A stretch of DNA of 64,000 bases from Devosia geojensis (GTDB lineage Bacteria; Pseudomonadota; Alphaproteobacteria; Rhizobiales; Devosiaceae): assembly GCF_000969415.1 (NCBI RefSeq), contig NZ_JZEX01000119.1, positions 62,001 to 126,000 of the forward strand. The letters run 5' to 3'. Shown here piece after piece: positions 56,207 through 64,000 of this stretch (the stretch's first letter is position 1; each line of letters begins with the position of its first letter). The notes under the pieces were generated by a model. That model was not told where the DNA came from. It worked only from the letters and a program-made list of their open reading frames with translations, and did not search any database. The position numbers were made by a program, and so were the translations under genes.

Positions 56207-57276
56207 GCGATGCGGTCCAGTTCTGCGGCAGTGACGGGATGGAGCGGCGGGAGGCCGGCGACGTAACGCTCGATCTCGGTGATGGCGAGATCGGAAAGAC
56301 GCCGCAGCTCGTTGCCCTGCGCCCCGGCGATATGCGGGGTCAGGACGACGTTGGGCAGGTCGTAGAGCGTGCTTTCGGGCGGCAGGGGCTCGGGATCGGG
56401 CGTATCGATGAGGGCCGAAAGGCGGCCGGAAACGAGTTCGCGCTCAAGGGCGGCGTGATCGACGAGCCAGCCGCGCGCGGTGTTGATCAGTATGGCGTTG
56501 TCGGGCATCCGCGCCAGCTCGGCCGCGCCGATCATGTGCCGGGTCTCCGGCAGGATCGGCGCATGGAGAGATACGGTGTCGGACGAGGCGAGGAGATCAT
56601 CGAGCTCCATCTTCTCCGCGCCCAGCGCCTGGGCCTCGGCTGCATCAATGAAAGGATCATAGACGCAAACCTGGAAACCGGCATGCACGAGCAGGTCGAT
56701 GACCAGCCGGCCCGTCCGCGACGCTCCGACGATGCCGACGCGGCGGCGATAGTTGCCGAGATGGGGCGCATCGAGGCCGATACGCGTGCCGAAGCCGCCC
56801 TGCCCCCGCGCCCGGCGATGAGCATCGCGCAACCGGAATACGTCCTTGCCACACATGATGATGGCCGCGAAGGTGAATTCGGCGACCGGCACCGCCATCG
56901 CCGAAACCGCCGACGTGATCAGGATGCCGCGCTCCCAGAACGCGGGAGTGGTCACGGCGCGGATCGAGGCGGCGGTGTAGGCCACCATGCGCAGGTTCGG
57001 CGCTCGCGCGAGGCGCTCGGCGGTCAGCGCCGGAGCGCCCCAGGCGGCGAGGAGGATTTCGGCTTCCGCAAGCGCCGCCGCGCCGTCGGGAGACTCGAAG
57101 TCGGCGAACGCTTCTCGCGAGGCGATGCCGGCGACCGCATCGAGCCGCTCCCATTCGGCGGGGCCGAGGAAACCGCGCGGTAGTTCCGCGCGCATGGCAA
57201 GCGCCAGCTTCGGCTTTGCCTGCGACGCCCGTTTCCCGTTTGTCCCTGCGGGTGGCTGCTCGACCGCTTCGTGCAT
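56203..57276 (-). CDS. D-isomer-specific 2-hydroxyacid dehydrogenase
   Basis: 357 residues from ATG 57276 (GAGG upstream). NAD-binding Rossmann segment RVGIVGASRTGRLVIDLL, catalytic Arg in ILINTARGWLVDHAALERE, catalytic His in VVLTPHIAGAQGNEL. Interconverts a 2-hydroxy and a 2-oxo acid. Between the SDR and the TIM-barrel gene with spacings of 7 and -4 bases, so part of the same transcript. Confidence 0.9.
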   Translation of the reverse strand: MHEAVEQPPAGTNGKRASQAKPKLALAMRAELPRGFLGPAEWERLDAVAGIASREAFADFESPDGAAALAEAEILLAAWGAPALTAERLARAPNLRMVAYTAASIRAVTTPAFWERGILITSAVSAMAVPVAEFTFAAIIMCGKDVFRLRDAHRRARGQGGFGTRIGLDAPHLGNYRRRVGIVGASRTGRLVIDLLVHAGFQVCVYDPFIDAAEAQALGAEKMELDDLLASSDTVSLHAPILPETRHMIGAAELARMPDNAILINTARGWLVDHAALERELVSGRLSALIDTPDPEPLPPESTLYDLPNVVLTPHIAGAQGNELRRLSDLAITEIERYVAGLPPLHPVTAAELDRIA

Positions 57277-57283
57277 CGTCGCC

Positions 57284-58033
57284 TCAGGAATAGAGCACAC
57301 CGCCGTTGATGTCGTAACAGGCACCGGTGATGTAGGCGGCGTCCGACGAGGCGAGAAATGCCACCAGCGCCGCCACGTCCTCGGACGCGCCCTCGCGCTT
57401 GAGAGGCGCGGAACCGGCGACGCGCTCGCGCACCTCGGGCCTGGTGAAGGTGTCGTGGAAGGTCGTCGCGATCATGCCGGGACAGACCGCGTTGACGCGG
57501 GCGCGGGTGCCGAGCTCCTTGGCGAGGCCGCGCGTGAAGGTCATGACGGCGCCCTTGGAGGTGGCGTACGCGACCGCCCCCGGCCCACCGCCGTCACGAC
57601 CGGCCTGGGAGGAGAAGGTGACGATCGCGCCGCCGTCCCGCAGGTGCGGCAGCACCGCCCTGGCGGTGAGGAAGAGCGAGGTGACGTTGAGGTCCATCAC
57701 CTCGTGCCAGAAGGCCTCGTCCATCTCCGGCATGGTCTTGCGTGCAACGAGCCCGCCGGTGACGTGCACCAGGGCGTCGATGCCGCCGAAGTCCTTCACA
57801 ACCGTGCTGACCGCCGCCTCGACCTCGGGGGACCTGGTGAGGTCCGCCTTGTATGCCGCGGCGCGTCCGCCGGCGGTCTCGATCTCGACGACGACGGCAC
57901 GGGCGCCGGTTTCGGCTCCGTTGTAGGTCAAAGCGACCGCCGCGCCCTCGGCGGCGAACCGCAGGGCGCAAGCGCGGCCGATGTCGCGTCCGCCGCCCGT
58001 CACCAGAACCGTCTGCCCGTTGAACCGCTGCAT
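57284..58033 (-). CDS. SDR oxidoreductase, probable DEH (4-deoxy-5-hexoseulose uronate) reductase
   Basis: 249 residues from ATG 58033. Classical SDR: cofactor motif TGGGRDIG (12-19), catalytic Ser141/Ser142 (VTFSSQAGR), Tyr156-x-x-x-Lys160 (AYATSKGAV), C-terminal [11 protein letters not shown]. Starts 2 bases after the PL15 lyase stop. In Agrobacterium the gene next to the PL15 lyase Atu3025 encodes an SDR that reduces DEH to 2-keto-3-deoxygluconate; the same role is inferred here from position, not from specificity residues. Confidence 0.85.
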   Translation of the reverse strand: MQRFNGQTVLVTGGGRDIGRACALRFAAEGAAVALTYNGAETGARAVVVEIETAGGRAAAYKADLTRSPEVEAAVSTVVKDFGGIDALVHVTGGLVARKTMPEMDEAFWHEVMDLNVTSLFLTARAVLPHLRDGGAIVTFSSQAGRDGGGPGAVAYATSKGAVMTFTRGLAKELGTRARVNAVCPGMIATTFHDTFTRPEVRERVAGSAPLKREGASEDVAALVAFLASSDAAYITGACYDINGGVLYS

Positions 58034-58035
58034 TC

Positions 58036-60363
58036 TCAAAAATCCTTGGCAAGTGTCAGCTTGAAACGCCGATCGTCGACGTCGGTGAAATAGATGTCGG
58101 TGGTAAAGCCTTGGTCGTCGATGAAGCTGAAGATGCGACGCGGCGCATCCAGCGCATAGGGGGCAAGGAGCGTGACAAGCACATGCTTGCGGGCGGCCGG
58201 CAGGCTGGCGCGCAGGTGATGATGGAGCGCGAGCCCTTCGAAATCGGCCGGATCGATGCCGGGAAAGCCCTCGACGGCCGAGAGCGCAGGCGCGCCGGCC
58301 GAGGAGAAGACGAACTGGCCGGAAAACCCGGCCCGCTCGCCGCGATAGCGAAAGCTCGATTTTCCCGCATCGACCGGCCCGACCGTATGGCAGAGCCAAT
58401 CGAGCGTCTGCGGCTGCGCAGTCTCCGCCCGGTCGACAAAGACGAAGTAACTGTCGGCAACGAAATGCACGTCGCGCTCGACGCGCAGGACAAGGTCGTT
58501 GGCAACGCGGTAAGCCGGGGTCGCATCGGCACGGATCAGCACATGGCCGGGTTCCTCGACGACGTCGAGGATCGTGCCCGCGGCCTTTCGGGCCAGCGCC
58601 TTATCCTTTTCGGCATACTGCCCCTGCCCGCCGATCAGGACGGCGTTCTTGGAACGCGTCTGGCGCCGCCACTCGCGATGCATGCTCGAGCCGAACGCGA
58701 CGTAGTAGCCCGACTGGATGGCAAGATCCTCGCCGTAGGCGTGGAGCAGGAACGCGTTCTGATCGCCATGGCTGTGGCTGAGGGAGCCGTAGGAGCTGGA
58801 CTTGAACAGGAACTGGATGTGCCTCGAAGGATCGCCCATGTGCTTCTGGATCGCGACCCAGCCGATATCCTTGAACCAGCGCACCGGCGGCAGATTCTCG
58901 GGTTCAACGGCGGCGACCGGCGCGTGGTCGTGGTTGTAGGTCAGATCGTCGAAATTGAGGTCCCACCAGCCGTAGTTGTAGAAGGCCATCTCGGTGCCGG
59001 CGGCGTCGGCCTTGAGGCGCTCGAAATACCACTGATAATGCCCGTTGCCGGTGACACCGGCGAACTGGCGCACATTGTAGCCGACCTTGAGGCCCGGCAA
59101 GTCGCCGAGAGTCGAGTCGTCGCCGAAGCATGCCCGGCGCGTGCCCGGCGCCTTGGTGTAGAGCGGGAATGCGCCGGTGTTCTGCAGGAAGGGACGCTTG
59201 TAGAGATCGAGCCCCAGATATTTGACGATGAGGTTGGCCGCCTCGATGAAGTAGGCGATGCCGGTCATCCAGTAGTGCGGCCCCTCCGCCCAGCCACCGT
59301 CCGTGCCGGCCCAGGGCGAATAGAGGGTCGCGAGGAAATCGACGGTATAGTCGAGCCAGCCCGTCGCTTCCTCGCTTTCGCCGTCGAGGGCGATGCAGGT
59401 GGGGGTCAGGACCGCCGAGAGCGAACGTACCGCGTGGCTGTCATAGGGGAAGACGTGAATGCGGGCGTGGGCGATGACGTGGTCAGCCACCTCGCGGGTG
59501 CGCTCCAGCAGAACGGCGCGCACCGTCTCGCGCTCCTCGGCCGACAGGTGATCGTAGAGCCAGTCATAACCCCAGGCGAGCGCCACGACGACGCGGAAGG
59601 CCGCCTCGTCGTTATAGGCGCGCGAGGTCGGTCCCCTGGTGTCCCAGTCGGCCACCGCCAATAGCCAGTCGCGGGCCTTGTCGAGGAGACGCGTGTCGTC
59701 CAGCACCCGGCCGGCGATGGCGAGGTGCCGGATGGCATAGATCGTCTCCTGGCAGTCGATGTACATCTGCCGCCAGAGCGTCGCGACCCGCACGTTGTTC
59801 GGATAGGGCTTGGGCTCCTCGATGATCGGGCGCTCGATCCAGGGTTCGACAGAACCGGCATAGAAGCCGTCCCAGCCGTAGGCGGCCGGATCCTCGGCGA
59901 CGCGGGCGCGCAAGGCATCGAGCTCGGCGCCATCGAGCCAGAGGCGAGGATGCGCGGCCTTGACGCGCATGCGCCGCTCGGCGGGTGCTGGCACCGGCGT
60001 TTCGGGTAGTCCTTCGGAGAGGTCGAATTGGCGGACGGCGCTCCATTGCGAGCGCGGCGCCTCCCCGGCTTCGTCCCAGAGCGCATAGCGCCAGTACCAG
60101 GTGCCGGGGGCAAAAGTTTCGGGCGGCGTGAAGAAGTTCCAGGCGAGATCGGCATATCGGTAGGTTCCGGGACCGAAACTGGCATCCTGCGCCAGTTCGA
60201 CCACGTAGCGCGACGCATCGTCGATGTCGGGCAGCCAGGAAAAGCGCGGCGGGTTCTCCGTCGGCGGGCGATCCGCGTCCGGAGCATATCCGATGGTGAG
60301 CGAACCCGGACGGGGTTCATCCAGCGCGGTTTTGCGCAAGCTTTCCGGGGCGGACGATCGCAT
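58036..60363 (-). CDS. PL15 exolytic alginate lyase (Atu3025-like)
   Basis: 775 residues from ATG 60363 (AGGAG upstream); a TTG at 60390 is less likely. N-terminal beta-sandwich ([22 protein letters not shown]), central alpha/alpha barrel, C-terminal heparinase II/III beta-sandwich. His310 ([10 protein letters not shown]), Tyr364 (EGPHYW) and His530 ([15 protein letters not shown]) fall one residue before the catalytic His311, Tyr365 and His531 I recall for Atu3025, which has 776 residues. It would release unsaturated monouronate (DEH) from alginate oligomers. No signal peptide, so it acts in the cytoplasm on imported oligomers, consistent with the AlgQ-type receptor gene directly upstream. 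Confidence 0.9.
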   Translation of the reverse strand: MRSSAPESLRKTALDEPRPGSLTIGYAPDADRPPTENPPRFSWLPDIDDASRYVVELAQDASFGPGTYRYADLAWNFFTPPETFAPGTWYWRYALWDEAGEAPRSQWSAVRQFDLSEGLPETPVPAPAERRMRVKAAHPRLWLDGAELDALRARVAEDPAAYGWDGFYAGSVEPWIERPIIEEPKPYPNNVRVATLWRQMYIDCQETIYAIRHLAIAGRVLDDTRLLDKARDWLLAVADWDTRGPTSRAYNDEAAFRVVVALAWGYDWLYDHLSAEERETVRAVLLERTREVADHVIAHARIHVFPYDSHAVRSLSAVLTPTCIALDGESEEATGWLDYTVDFLATLYSPWAGTDGGWAEGPHYWMTGIAYFIEAANLIVKYLGLDLYKRPFLQNTGAFPLYTKAPGTRRACFGDDSTLGDLPGLKVGYNVRQFAGVTGNGHYQWYFERLKADAAGTEMAFYNYGWWDLNFDDLTYNHDHAPVAAVEPENLPPVRWFKDIGWVAIQKHMGDPSRHIQFLFKSSSYGSLSHSHGDQNAFLLHAYGEDLAIQSGYYVAFGSSMHREWRRQTRSKNAVLIGGQGQYAEKDKALARKAAGTILDVVEEPGHVLIRADATPAYRVANDLVLRVERDVHFVADSYFVFVDRAETAQPQTLDWLCHTVGPVDAGKSSFRYRGERAGFSGQFVFSSAGAPALSAVEGFPGIDPADFEGLALHHHLRASLPAARKHVLVTLLAPYALDAPRRIFSFIDDQGFTTDIYFTDVDDRRFKLTLAKDF

Positions 60364-60398
60364 CGACTGCCGGACTCCTGTTCTTTCCAAAATCGATC

Positions 60399-60424
60399 GG
60401 GCGGCGGCAGGGAGGCCGCCGCCC
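60399..60424 (-). terminator. Strong hairpin between AlgQ-type and lyase genes
   Basis: Perfect 10-base stem GGGCGGCGGC (60399-60408)/GCCGCCGCCC (60415-60424) with a 6-base loop, 14 bases after the SBP stop. On the minus strand TTTT follows 6 bases beyond the stem. Probably a leaky terminator that keeps lyase expression below that of the binding protein. Confidence 0.6.
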
Positions 60425-60438
60425 AGGAGGACGAGGCC

Positions 60439-62004
60439 CTATTGGGCCCCGTATTGCCGATCGTAGGCGGCCTGCATGACCGCGATGACCCTGTCGTAGC
60501 CCATGCTGTTGAGCCGCTCGACGTAAGCGTCCCAGCCGGTGTCGACATCCTCGGCGCCCAGCACCCAGGTCTGCTGCATCTCGGTCATGTAGGTAAGGAT
60601 GCTCGGCCAGTAGCGGTCGTAGATCTCCTTCTCCTCGGCGTTGAGGGCGACACCCAGGAATTCCTCCCTCAGGCAATCGCACTCCTCGTACATCTCGATG
60701 CCTTCGAGGGCGATCTCGTTGGTCCATTGCCGCTCGTATTCGTAGTCCTGCCAGAAGCCGCGCGGCACCTGGGCACCGACCTCCCAGAGCTGGGCATTGA
60801 CCGGAGTGTCGCTGGTCAGCACCTCCTCGGTGAACTGCGGCTTGCCGTCGACCATCTCGTAGGTCAGGCCCTCGACGCCGAAGTTGGAGAGAATGCGCCC
60901 CTCCGGAGAGAACCAGAAGTCGAAGTACTTGATGGTCTCGACCGGGTGCTCGTTGGTCACCGAGATCGCCCAACCGGCCGGCTGCACCTGCTGGCGGCGC
61001 GCGTCCTCGAAGCGGTCGCCCGAGACGGTCCTGGGCGGCAGCATGGGCCGCAGGCTGAATCCTTCGATCTCGTCGGCAAGCGCGGTGTTGTAGGTGGCGG
61101 TGCTGGCGAACCAGTCATGAATCATGCCGCCGAGATTGTTGCCGAGTAGGTATTCGCGCGAGCGCGAGCCGCGGGTGAAGACTTCCTTGTCGATCAGCCC
61201 TTCCGCATACCAGTCGGCCACATGCCCGATGCCGACCTTGTAGTTCTCCTCGGCCCAGGGGTGGCGGACCTTGCCGTCATAGATGGCGAAATCCCCGTAA
61301 CGCTCGGAACCCGAGACGCGCGCGTCCCAGAGGTTGATGAGACGCACGGCGTCCACCTCGTCGCGGGCAAAGTAAGGCACTTCATCCTTGATGCCGTTGC
61401 CGTTCGGGTCCTGGTCGCGGAAGGCAACGAGGACGTCGTAGACCTCCTCGGGCGTCTCGGGCACTTCGAGCCCCAGCTTTTCCAGCCAGTCGTAGCGGAT
61501 GAACCACCCGCGCGAGAACTTGCCATCCGGCACGTAGGGGATGAAGTAGATATGCCCGTCCGGACCCGAAATGGCCTGACGGACCTCCGGTCGGCTGTCG
61601 AAGAACGCCTTGAGGTTGGGCGCATGCTCTTCGATCAGGTCGTCGAGCGGGATGAACGCGCCTTCGAGCCCATAACGGATGAAGTCGTCCTTCAGGGTCG
61701 GGCCGGCGTCGCCGCCGACGATGTCGGGCAGATTGCCCGAGGCTATGAGCAGGTTGAAGGCATCGCGGCTCGACGTGGTGGCGAGCGAGGCGGTGTTGCG
61801 GATGTGGATGCCGGTCTTTTCGGCAACCACCTGCTCGACCGGCCAGTCCTGCGTGTAGACGTACTTGTCGCGGAAATGGAAGTGCATGGTCAGTTCGAGC
61901 GGCTCGTCGACGATGCGTGTCGTCTCCTGGGCCGATACCGCCAGCGGCGCGACCAGCGCCGCCGTCAGTGCGAGCGCCGAGACGCCTTTTAATATCGCTT
62001 TCAC
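60439..62004 (-). CDS. algQ: Alginate oligosaccharide-binding protein, AlgQ type
   Basis: 521 residues, GTG start at 62004 behind GGGAGGG. Signal peptide to about residue 25 (VAPLAVSAQ). The whole sequence tracks Sphingomonas AlgQ1/AlgQ2 as I remember them: HFHFRDKYVY (HMHFRDKWVW), FIRYGLEGAFIPL, LKAFFDSRPEV, IYFIPYVPDG, GFWQDYEYERQWTN, and AYDRQYG at the C-terminus. The EF-hand-like calcium site D199-P-N201-G-N203-G-I-K-D207-E208 is intact. Periplasmic receptor delivering alginate oligomers to AlgM1M2SS. Confidence 0.93.
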   Translation of the reverse strand: MKAILKGVSALALTAALVAPLAVSAQETTRIVDEPLELTMHFHFRDKYVYTQDWPVEQVVAEKTGIHIRNTASLATTSSRDAFNLLIASGNLPDIVGGDAGPTLKDDFIRYGLEGAFIPLDDLIEEHAPNLKAFFDSRPEVRQAISGPDGHIYFIPYVPDGKFSRGWFIRYDWLEKLGLEVPETPEEVYDVLVAFRDQDPNGNGIKDEVPYFARDEVDAVRLINLWDARVSGSERYGDFAIYDGKVRHPWAEENYKVGIGHVADWYAEGLIDKEVFTRGSRSREYLLGNNLGGMIHDWFASTATYNTALADEIEGFSLRPMLPPRTVSGDRFEDARRQQVQPAGWAISVTNEHPVETIKYFDFWFSPEGRILSNFGVEGLTYEMVDGKPQFTEEVLTSDTPVNAQLWEVGAQVPRGFWQDYEYERQWTNEIALEGIEMYEECDCLREEFLGVALNAEEKEIYDRYWPSILTYMTEMQQTWVLGAEDVDTGWDAYVERLNSMGYDRVIAVMQAAYDRQYGAQ

Positions 62005-62026
62005 AGGTTTCCCTCCCTTTGTGAAA

Positions 62027-62908
62027 TTACTCTTTTACCCCGCCCAGCAGGATGCCCTTCGAGAAGTACTTCTGGGCGTATGGGTAGATGATCAGGACGG
62101 GGATGATGGATGCGACCATGATCGCCGCCGTGATGGTCTCGAAGGAATATTGCGCCGTCAGCAGGCTGGAGGCGAACTCGTCGTTGGAATTGAGGTCGAC
62201 GATGATGCGCTTCAAATAGACCTGCAGCGGGATCTTCTCTTCACCGCGCAACAGCACCATCGACCAGAAATAGCCGTTCCAGCGCGAAACGATGCAGAAG
62301 AGCGCGACGGTGACGATGGCGGGCTTGGAAAGCGGAATGAACACCTTCCAGAGGAGCTGCAGCTCGCTCGCTCCATCCATCTTGGCCGCTTCCTCGAAGG
62401 ATTTGGGCACTGCCTCGAAGAAGTTGCGCAGGAGGATGACGTTGAAGGCGTTGCAGGCGAACCCGATGATGATGCCGAAGCGGCTGTCGAGCAGGCCGAG
62501 ATCGCGCATGTTGAGGAAGAACGGGATCATGCCGGCGTTGAACCAGAGCGTGAACGCGATCATCAGGTTGAAGAAGGTGCGCCCGCGCAGCCGCTTCCTC
62601 GAGAGCGCATAGGCGCCCGGCACCATGATGAGAAGGCTCATGGCCGTGCCGCCGAAAGTGTAGATGAAGGTATTGCCGTACGAGATCCAGAACATCCGGT
62701 CCGACAGCACCCGCTCGTAGGCGGCCAGCGTCAGGTCGACGGGCCAGAGCACCACGCGACCGGAAGTGACCGCGGCGCCCGACGAGACCGAGGCGGAAAG
62801 GATGTAGATGAAGGGATAGAGCGTCGACAGGACGAAGAGCCCGAGGAGGAACGCGTTGGCGTAGCCGAAGATCTTGTCGCCGCGGGTGTAGAGGTTGGAT
62901 GTGCTCAT
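62027..62908 (-). CDS. algM2: Alginate ABC transporter permease, AlgM2 type
   Basis: 293 residues from ATG 62908 (GAGGAGG upstream). Six TM segments; TM1 AFLLGLFVLSTLYPFIYILS. EAA loop SFEEAAKMDGASELQLLWKV, C-terminal YPYAQKYFSKGILLGGVKE, typical of the LplC/AlgM2 branch. Gene order AlgS-AlgM1-AlgM2-AlgQ is the same as in Sphingomonas A1. Confidence 0.92.
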   Translation of the reverse strand: MSTSNLYTRGDKIFGYANAFLLGLFVLSTLYPFIYILSASVSSGAAVTSGRVVLWPVDLTLAAYERVLSDRMFWISYGNTFIYTFGGTAMSLLIMVPGAYALSRKRLRGRTFFNLMIAFTLWFNAGMIPFFLNMRDLGLLDSRFGIIIGFACNAFNVILLRNFFEAVPKSFEEAAKMDGASELQLLWKVFIPLSKPAIVTVALFCIVSRWNGYFWSMVLLRGEEKIPLQVYLKRIIVDLNSNDEFASSLLTAQYSFETITAAIMVASIIPVLIIYPYAQKYFSKGILLGGVKE

Positions 62909-62918
62909 CGTTTCCTCC

Positions 62919-63851
62919 TCACCACAGCGACGTCGAAGAGACCTTCCGGCTGATCCGGTTGGCCGTGTAGACGAGAACGAAGGCGATGACCGCGTTGAAG
63001 AGCCCGGCGGCCGTGGCGAGGTCGTACTGGGTGCCCTGCAGGCCGGTGCGGTAGATGAAGGTCGAGACGACATCGGCCGTCTGGTAGGTCGAGGGCCGGT
63101 AGAGAAGGATGATGTATTCGAACCCGACCTCGACCAGGTTGCCGATGCGGATGATCAGCATGATGATGATCGTGGGCAGAATGCAGGGCAGCGTGATGCG
63201 CCAGACCATCTGCCAGCGCGAGGCGCCGTCGACCCGGGCGGACTCGTAGAGCGTCGGGCTCACCCCAGCGATGGCGGCGAGATAGACGATCGACTCGAAG
63301 CCGGCTTCCTTCCAGATGCTCGAGCCGATGAACACCGGCCGGAACCACTCCGGCTGGGTGAGGAAGTAGATCGGCGCGATGCCGAACCAGCCGAGCGCCG
63401 TGTTGACGATGCCCGTCGAGGGCGAGAGGAAGTTGATGACGATGCCGGCGACGATCACCACGGAGATGAAGTGCGGCAGGTAAACGATAGTCTGCGCCCA
63501 GCGCCTGGCGAGCGCGTTCTGCACCTCGTTGAACATCAGCGCCAGGATGATGGGTACCGGGAAGGCGAAGACCAGCCCCAGGAAGCTGATGGTGATGGTG
63601 TTCCAGAACGAGCGGATGAAGAGCTCGTTGGCGAAGAGCTCCTGGAAGTGGGCGAGGCCGACCCAGGGACTCGCCTCGATGCCGCGGAAGATCGAGAAAT
63701 CCTTGAAGGCGATCTGCAGCCCGTGCATGGGCTTGTAAAGGAAGACGAGGAACCAGATGATCATCGGAGCAACGAGCAGATAGAGCTGCCAATCGCGCCG
63801 CAGATCCTCCCCGAGGGTGCGCATATAATGTGAGAGCCTGACCTGCATCAT
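62919..63851 (-). CDS. algM1: Alginate ABC transporter permease, AlgM1 type
   Basis: 310 residues; adjacent ATG codons at 63851 and 63848 lie behind GAGGGGG. LplB/AlgM1 branch: cytoplasmic N-terminus RTLGEDLRRDWQLYLLVAP, long TM1 with FLYKPMHGLQIAFKDFSI, EAA loop TLYESARVDGASRWQMVWRI, C-terminal NAVIAFVLVYTANRISRK. The long N-terminal segment before TM1 is a known AlgM1 feature. Confidence 0.92.
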   Translation of the reverse strand: MMQVRLSHYMRTLGEDLRRDWQLYLLVAPMIIWFLVFLYKPMHGLQIAFKDFSIFRGIEASPWVGLAHFQELFANELFIRSFWNTITISFLGLVFAFPVPIILALMFNEVQNALARRWAQTIVYLPHFISVVIVAGIVINFLSPSTGIVNTALGWFGIAPIYFLTQPEWFRPVFIGSSIWKEAGFESIVYLAAIAGVSPTLYESARVDGASRWQMVWRITLPCILPTIIIMLIIRIGNLVEVGFEYIILLYRPSTYQTADVVSTFIYRTGLQGTQYDLATAAGLFNAVIAFVLVYTANRISRKVSSTSLW

Positions 63852-63858
63852 CGCCCCC

Positions 63859-64000
63859 TCAGCCGCGAGTCTTGAGGGTCTTGCCCGTTTCGGCATCGAA
63901 GACGTGCATGCGCGCGACATCGATGCCGAGCCGTTCGACGGACCACAACTCGGCGGTATCGAGAGGCGTCTCCGCCTTGGCGATGAAGGCCTGTCCGTTG
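63859..64000 (-). CDS. algS: ABC transporter ATP-binding protein C-terminus, AlgS type (partial)
   Basis: Only the last 46 codons are in the window; the gene continues past 64000. The readable end (LWSVERLGIDVARMHVFDAE followed by TGKTLKTRG) matches the C-terminal regulatory domain of MalK/UgpC-type ATPases, with the usual MHVFDAETG ending. Stop codon lies 7 bases before the AlgM1 start. Assigned as the AlgS-type subunit from position. Confidence 0.8.
   Translation of the reverse strand, partial: NGQAFIAKAETPLDTAELWSVERLGIDVARMHVFDAETGKTLKTRG

Overview
The window looks like a chromosomal catabolic island of a high-G+C alphaproteobacterium, probably Hyphomicrobiales (Rhizobium/Agrobacterium/Devosia-like). 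This rests on the gene repertoire: many ABC importers, LacI/GntR/AraC/LysR regulators, and an alginate locus whose lyase matches the Agrobacterium Atu3025 type. No rRNA, tRNA, CRISPR array, transposase or phage gene was seen. No gene-free stretch exceeds 300 bases; the longest is about 220 (30171-30391). The island carries seven ABC substrate-binding proteins, six transporter permease sets, three Cys-type sulfatases with one formylglycine-generating enzyme, one GH4 enzyme, one PL15 lyase and ten transcription regulators or candidate operators nearby.

Layout. 0-1.8 kb: a TetR regulator and an orphan MalK-type ATPase with a TetR-like operator between them. 1.9-13.4 kb: a LysR regulator divergent from a run with three N-carbamoylsarcosine-amidase-like cysteine hydrolases, a dipeptide-type ABC importer with a fused double ATPase, and two MFS transporters. 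13.5-24.3 kb: a minus-strand operon (GH4 enzyme, large SBP, two permeases, two ATPases, a small unknown protein, an oligogalacturonate-lyase-like propeller, another unknown), facing an AraC regulator. 24.5-30.2 kb: a sugar-type ABC system without ATPase plus a cytoplasmic sulfatase, facing a LacI regulator. 30.4-35.4 kb: formylglycine-generating enzyme, LacI, a lone SBP and a second sulfatase. 35.4-43.7 kb: AKR-VOC-LacI operon facing a complete sugar-type ABC operon with VOC and TIM-barrel enzymes. 43.7-53.4 kb: a GntR-linked dipeptide-type ABC operon containing an aldolase/dehydratase of the DapA family, facing a second DapA-family gene and a third sulfatase. 53.4-64 kb: a continuous minus-strand run: AlgS-AlgM1-AlgM2-AlgQ importer, PL15 exolytic alginate lyase, SDR reductase, 2-hydroxyacid dehydrogenase, TIM-barrel isomerase, glucarate-dehydratase-like enzyme and RraA-family aldolase.

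How it works together (inference): acidic and sulfated oligosaccharides are imported intact and processed in the cytoplasm, because none of the sulfatases or the lyase shows a signal peptide. The FGE can activate all three sulfatases. A recurring design is a strong stem-loop directly after SBP genes. By eye the base composition becomes more G+C-rich from about 30.3 kb onward, which suggests that the island was assembled in at least two blocks.
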